A stretch of 64,000 bases of DNA from NCBI RefSeq assembly GCF_025152525.1, contig NZ_JALXXL010000002.1:124001-188000 (forward strand), written 5' to 3'. The notes under the pieces are model-generated. The model saw only the letters and a program-made list of their open reading frames with translations, did not search any database and had not been told where the DNA came from. A program made the position numbers and the translations under genes. Positions 58,830-64,000 of the stretch are shown here, in pieces. The DNA comes from Corynebacterium sp. p3-SID1056 (lineage in GTDB: Bacteria; Actinomycetota; Actinomycetes; Mycobacteriales; Mycobacteriaceae). Each line of letters starts with the position of its first letter. Within the stretch, counting starts at the first letter, position 1.

Positions 58830-59849
58830 TGTAGTCAGCCTCCTCGTGGCGACGCAGCCATTCCTGCACGGTGCCGTCGTCAAGCAGGCGCTGCGCATGT
58901 GTGACTCCCTCGGCGATGGAATCGCACGTGCCGTACAGGTAGAACATTGCACCGGCAGCGGCGGCGATCGCATCGCGGTGCGCCTGCGGGCCCTCGCCGG
59001 CGAAGGTCGCGCGCATCGCCGCGGCGTTTTCCTCCCCGTCGCCTCCGCGCAAGTCCTCGAGCGAGTGGCGGGTGAGGCCGAGCTCCTCCGGGGTGATGGT
59101 GTAGTGCGAGATGTTGCCTTCCGGGTCGAGCTCCCAGATTTCCGATTCGCCGTGCACCGCGAGTTCGTCGGTGCCCGCGCCATGGACGACGAGCGCGCGG
59201 GTCCGCCCGAGCTCGCGCATTGTCTCAGCGATGATCTGGCCCTGCGCCGGGTTCGCGATACCCATGATCTGGAACTCGGGGCGCGCAGGCGAGAGCAGCG
59301 GGCCCATCGTGTTAAAGAGCGTGGACACGCCCAGGGCCTTGCGCACCGGCTGCACGTGCGCGATCGCCGGGTTGTACGCCGGGGCGAAGAGGAACGTGAA
59401 GTTGGCGGATTCGAACTGGCGCACCGCGCGCTCCGGGTCCAGGTCAAGCGGAATATTCAGCGCCTCGAGCACATCCGCCGAACCGGATTTGGAGGACACG
59501 GAGCGGTTGCCGTGCTTGACCATTTTCACCCCGCCAGCGGCTGCGACGAGCGACGCCGCGGTGGTGATGTTGATGGTGTTCGCCCCGTCGCCGCCAGTGC
59601 CAGCGGTGTCCATGAGCCCCTTCCCCGTGATGGGGAACGGCCGGCCCGCCGCGAGGAACGCACGTGCAGCGCCCGCGATGTCCGCGAAGGTTTCACCGCG
59701 GGTGCGGATCGTGGCCAGCAGCGCGGCGATGTGTACGTCGTCGTAATCGCCCACGGTCAGCGGGGTGAAGACCTCGATGGCCTCCTCCAGCGTGGGCTCC
59801 GTGTTGTCCAGGAAGCGCTTGAGAATCTCGAGGGATGAGTCGGTTGCCA

Positions 59850-59850
<1 letters not shown>
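58822..59850 (-). CDS. trpD: Anthranilate phosphoribosyltransferase
   Basis: A 342-residue enzyme with the family motif DTAGTGGDGANTINITTAAS (about residues 81-100), KHGNRSVSSKSGSADV and HGAGTDEL. The ATG shares one base with the trpG stop. Confidence 0.97.
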
Positions 59851-62137
<2,287 letters not shown>

Positions 62138-62158
62138 CTACAATCGATGGCACGCCGA

Positions 62159-62191
62159 TTAAGCGCGCCACCACCAGTTGGTTGAAGTCAT
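62159..62191 (-). CDS. trpL: trp operon leader peptide
   Basis: A 10-residue peptide MTSTNWWWRA with three adjacent tryptophan codons, 120 bases before trpE and just after the promoter. The run of Trp codons is the hallmark of attenuation control: ribosomes stall when Trp-tRNA is scarce. A similar WWW leader is known in C. glutamicum. Too short for ordinary gene calling. Confidence 0.9.
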   Translation of the reverse strand: MTSTNWWWRA

Positions 62192-62203
62192 GTAAGTCAC
62201 ATG
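62189..62203. promoter_or_regulatory. Near-palindrome at the trpL start
   Basis: CATGTAAGTCACATG is nearly symmetrical and lies just after the expected transcription start. It may be a repressor site; unproven. Confidence 0.35.
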
Positions 62204-62207
62204 CATT

Positions 62208-62236
62208 AACTTATCGATCTAGACGCCCTCCCGCAA
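62208..62236 (-). promoter_or_regulatory. trp operon promoter
   Basis: On the minus strand -35 TTGCGG (62231-62236) and -10 TAAGTT (62208-62213) are 17 bases apart, placing the start just before trpL. Confidence 0.55.
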
Positions 62237-62289
62237 GAAAACGGACAACTTTTCTCACGATGTGAAAGTAAATCAGCCGCTGACGCGAA

Positions 62290-62323
62290 AACCCGGGATG
62301 TTTCACGTGAAACATCCCGGGTT
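62290..62323. promoter_or_regulatory. parS site inside a 34-bp perfect palindrome, possible terminator
   Basis: The perfect parS TGTTTCACGTGAAACA occupies 62299-62314. Its flanks AACCCGGGA and TCCCGGGTT extend the palindrome to 34 bp. On the minus strand TTTT follows the arm, 16 bp after the stop of the SdpI-like gene, so RNA of this stretch could form a terminator. Confidence 0.88.
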
Positions 62324-62338
62324 CTGCTGGCCGGCCTG

Positions 62339-62800
62339 TTACTGCTCGCCGTCCGCCTTGCCCGCGGCGCGGCGCAGCGCGTCGAGGTTGACCTCCGGCG
62401 CGGGGGCGGTCTCGGTGGGTTCGTCGGGGTGGTTCAGCGCGGCGTCGGTAAGCTTGGCGGCCCTGGCGCCGTAGTTCCCGCCGACGGCGAAGGCGGCGAT
62501 CGCCGCGATGAGTGCGATGGCTGGGGCGACCCAGACCCAGCCCTGCGCGATGAAGGCGAAGGCGGCACCGATCGCCATCGCCACACCCGCGAGCAACGCG
62601 AAGGGGCCGACGACGCGATGCGCCGCGATCCAGGTGTGTTCGCTCTTGCGCACCTCCGGCAAACGGAGGCCGATGAAGTTATTGCCGGGAAGCTTGCCCG
62701 CGGTGGCCATCGCGCCGGGGACGAGGAAAAGAAGCGCGCCGATGATGAACAGGACGCCGAGCACCACGTTCAGCGTGGTCATAGTTGCAAACGGGGACAT
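62339..62800 (-). CDS. SdpI-like membrane protein
   Basis: A 153-residue protein with three or four hydrophobic segments (about residues 9-32, 67-85, 90-110). The central motif NFIGLRLPEVRKSEHTWIAA followed by HRVVG matches the conserved GxRxP...S...W...AHR of the SdpI family. SdpI proteins are known for immunity to a peptide toxin in Bacillus; here that role is not supported by neighbours. Start ATG 62800 with GAGGG; the -10 TATACT lies at 62855-62860 on the minus strand. Confidence 0.78.
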   Translation of the reverse strand: MSPFATMTTLNVVLGVLFIIGALLFLVPGAMATAGKLPGNNFIGLRLPEVRKSEHTWIAAHRVVGPFALLAGVAMAIGAAFAFIAQGWVWVAPAIALIAAIAAFAVGGNYGARAAKLTDAALNHPDEPTETAPAPEVNLDALRRAAGKADGEQ

Positions 62801-62943
62801 GCCCTCAAGGATAAACCGGAACGGTAGCAGTGCAAAGTACGGCGTGGCCGCGGCAGTATAGCCGCAATCGGCGAGGTAAATGCAAAAAAATTCAGCGAAA
62901 GTTCGTTTTTTTGGTGACAGATGAGGGACAATAACGTTCAAAG

Positions 62944-62967
62944 GACAGGAACAACCACCTGTCTTTT
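62944..62967 (+). terminator. Possible attenuator hairpin before the symporter gene
   Basis: GACAGG and CCTGTC form a six-base stem with an eight-base loop followed by TTTT, inside the 5' leader of the symporter. Weak; may be chance. Confidence 0.3.
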
Positions 62968-63021
62968 CCCTGTACATCTTCGGGTCCGTCCACGGTCCCG
63001 TGACCGCAAAAGGTTCCAACA

Positions 63022-64000
63022 ATGAAATCGAACGTTTTGAAGTCACTGCTGTTCTGGGTCGTCGTGGCCATTATCCTCGGCTTCCTGTGCAGCTTGTTCT
63101 TCCCCGCTTGGCTCGCGCGCGTCTTTGTGACGTTCAACGGCCTGTTCTCTAACTTCCTGGGCTTCTTTGTGCCCGTGCTCATTTTCGCGCTCATTGCACC
63201 CGCGATTGCCGGACTCGGCCGCGGAGCCGGCAAGTGGCTCGGCATCACCGCGGGCGTGGCCTACAGCTCCACCATTATCTCCGGCCTTATCGCCTGGGGC
63301 ACGGCTTCCGCGCTCTACCCCACGATGCTGAAGGGCTCCGAGCTGATTACCAACGTGGACGACCCGGACGCGGGCGGACTCAGCCCCTACTTCGAGGTTG
63401 AAATGCCCGCACCCTTCGAGGTCATGTCGGCGCTGCTGCTTGCCTTCGTCGTGGGTATCGCGATGACGTCGGTGAAGTCGAACACCATGCACGAGGTGCT
63501 CGACGAGCTCAATGGCGTGATCATGAAGGTGGTCAAGAGCTTCGTCGTGCCGCTGCTGCCGCTGTTCATTTTCGGCACCTTCCTCAACCTGGGCATGAAC
63601 GACAACTTCGGTTCCACCATGGCGGCGTTCGGTACTGTGCTGGTCCTGTCGATCGTGATGACGATCCTGATCGTGCTCCTGCAGTACATCATCGCCGGCA
63701 TCATCGCGGGCCGGAACCCGTTCGTCGCGCTGAAGAACATGCTGCCGGCCTACTTCACCGCGCTCGGCACCTCCTCGTCGGCGGCCACCATCCCGGTGAC
63801 CTACAGCTCCACGCTGAAGAACAAGGTGGACGAGGACGTCGCCGGCTTCATCGTGCCGCTATGCGCGACGATTCACCTCTCCGGCTCGATGATGAAAATT
63901 ACGCTGTACGCGCTCGCTGTCGTCTTCATGGGCGGCCTGGATGTGTCCGCCGGCCAGATCATCGGCTTCATCTTCCTGCTGGGCATCATGATGATCGCCG
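63022..64000 (+). CDS. Dicarboxylate/amino acid:cation symporter (cut by window edge)
   Basis: The reading frame starts at ATG 63022 (MKSNVLKSLLFWVVVAIILG) with AAAGG upstream and runs past the right edge (326 residues seen). It has many hydrophobic helices and the DAACS pattern: TALGTSSSAATIPVTYSST is the serine-rich reentrant hairpin, followed by VPLCATIHLSGSMM in the place of the usual PxGATxNxDG motif. These transporters take up glutamate, aspartate, serine/threonine or dicarboxylates with Na+ or H+. The histidine-leucine in that motif suggests a branch like SstT-type or Glt-related carriers. Substrate not assigned. Confidence 0.88.
   Translation, partial: MKSNVLKSLLFWVVVAIILGFLCSLFFPAWLARVFVTFNGLFSNFLGFFVPVLIFALIAPAIAGLGRGAGKWLGITAGVAYSSTIISGLIAWGTASALYPTMLKGSELITNVDDPDAGGLSPYFEVEMPAPFEVMSALLLAFVVGIAMTSVKSNTMHEVLDELNGVIMKVVKSFVVPLLPLFIFGTFLNLGMNDNFGSTMAAFGTVLVLSIVMTILIVLLQYIIAGIIAGRNPFVALKNMLPAYFTALGTSSSAATIPVTYSSTLKNKVDEDVAGFIVPLCATIHLSGSMMKITLYALAVVFMGGLDVSAGQIIGFIFLLGIMMIA

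Overview
The window is a chromosomal origin region from a high-GC Corynebacterium. Four things support this. The gene order rpmH-rnpA-yidD-yidC-rsmG-parA-parB facing away from dnaA-dnaN-recF-dciA-gyrB-gyrA is typical of the genus. The neighbourhood of a MurJ fused to a pseudokinase, a CwlM-like protein, SigM, thioredoxin/thioredoxin reductase, a NUDIX protein and CCA transferase is actinobacterial. A cutinase-type esterase is present, and ParB boxes (parS) and GlxR-like sites occur. I cannot assign a species.

Layout. 1-6.2 kb: start of a DUF222/HNH-type protein (cut at the left edge), a TetR regulator divergent from a degenerate ABC ATPase plus YhgE/Pip membrane protein, a DoxX-like protein and a cutinase-family esterase. 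6.2-14.6 kb: two giant paralogous repeat surface proteins with near-identical upstream regions, each carrying a GlxR-like site at the same distance. 14.6-17.8 kb: tRNA-Ala, tRNA-Ile, DUF3566 protein and gyrA. 17.9-21.9 kb: a small-gene island between gyrA and gyrB with an RHH/Doc-like pair, a HipBA pair (HipA carries a C-terminal zinc-ribbon-like tail), a secreted small protein, two tandem micro-proteins with a repeated RNA hairpin, and a DUF6918-like protein. 21.9-29.4 kb: gyrB, dciA, recF, dnaN, dnaA. DnaA boxes occur on both sides of dnaA.

30.3-35.7 kb: rpmH-rnpA-yidD-yidC, rsmG-parA-parB and a GNAT-like gene. 35.8-47.9 kb: an AlbA/Schlafen-type ATPase-like regulator, then on the minus strand NUDIX, DUF6049, murJ, sigM, trxB, trxA and cwlM. 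48-51.1 kb: CCA transferase, YqgE/AlgH and an AzlCD/BrnFE exporter. 51.2-53.8 kb: two small secreted membrane-tailed proteins, a small DUF6881-like gene and a bile-acid/sodium symporter-like carrier. 53.8-62.3 kb: an Old Yellow Enzyme-like gene, then the tryptophan operon trpL-E-G-D-CF-B-A ending in a Rieske lipoprotein. 62.3-64 kb: a SdpI-like membrane protein and a truncated dicarboxylate/amino acid symporter.

Six strong parS 16-mers lie between 45.5 and 62.3 kb, within or at the edges of murJ-cluster and trp genes, and a degenerate one lies at 4.67 kb. The ParAB-parS set would organise the origin for segregation. The most notable observations are an arginine (rare AGG codon) at the quinolone-resistance position of GyrA, a DnaA-box origin flanking both sides of dnaA with a recurrent unexplained GTGTAATT octamer, operator repeats built into the leaderless starts of both toxin-antitoxin pairs, a tandem micro-protein/RNA-hairpin module, and parS sites that contain or abut the translation starts of three genes.
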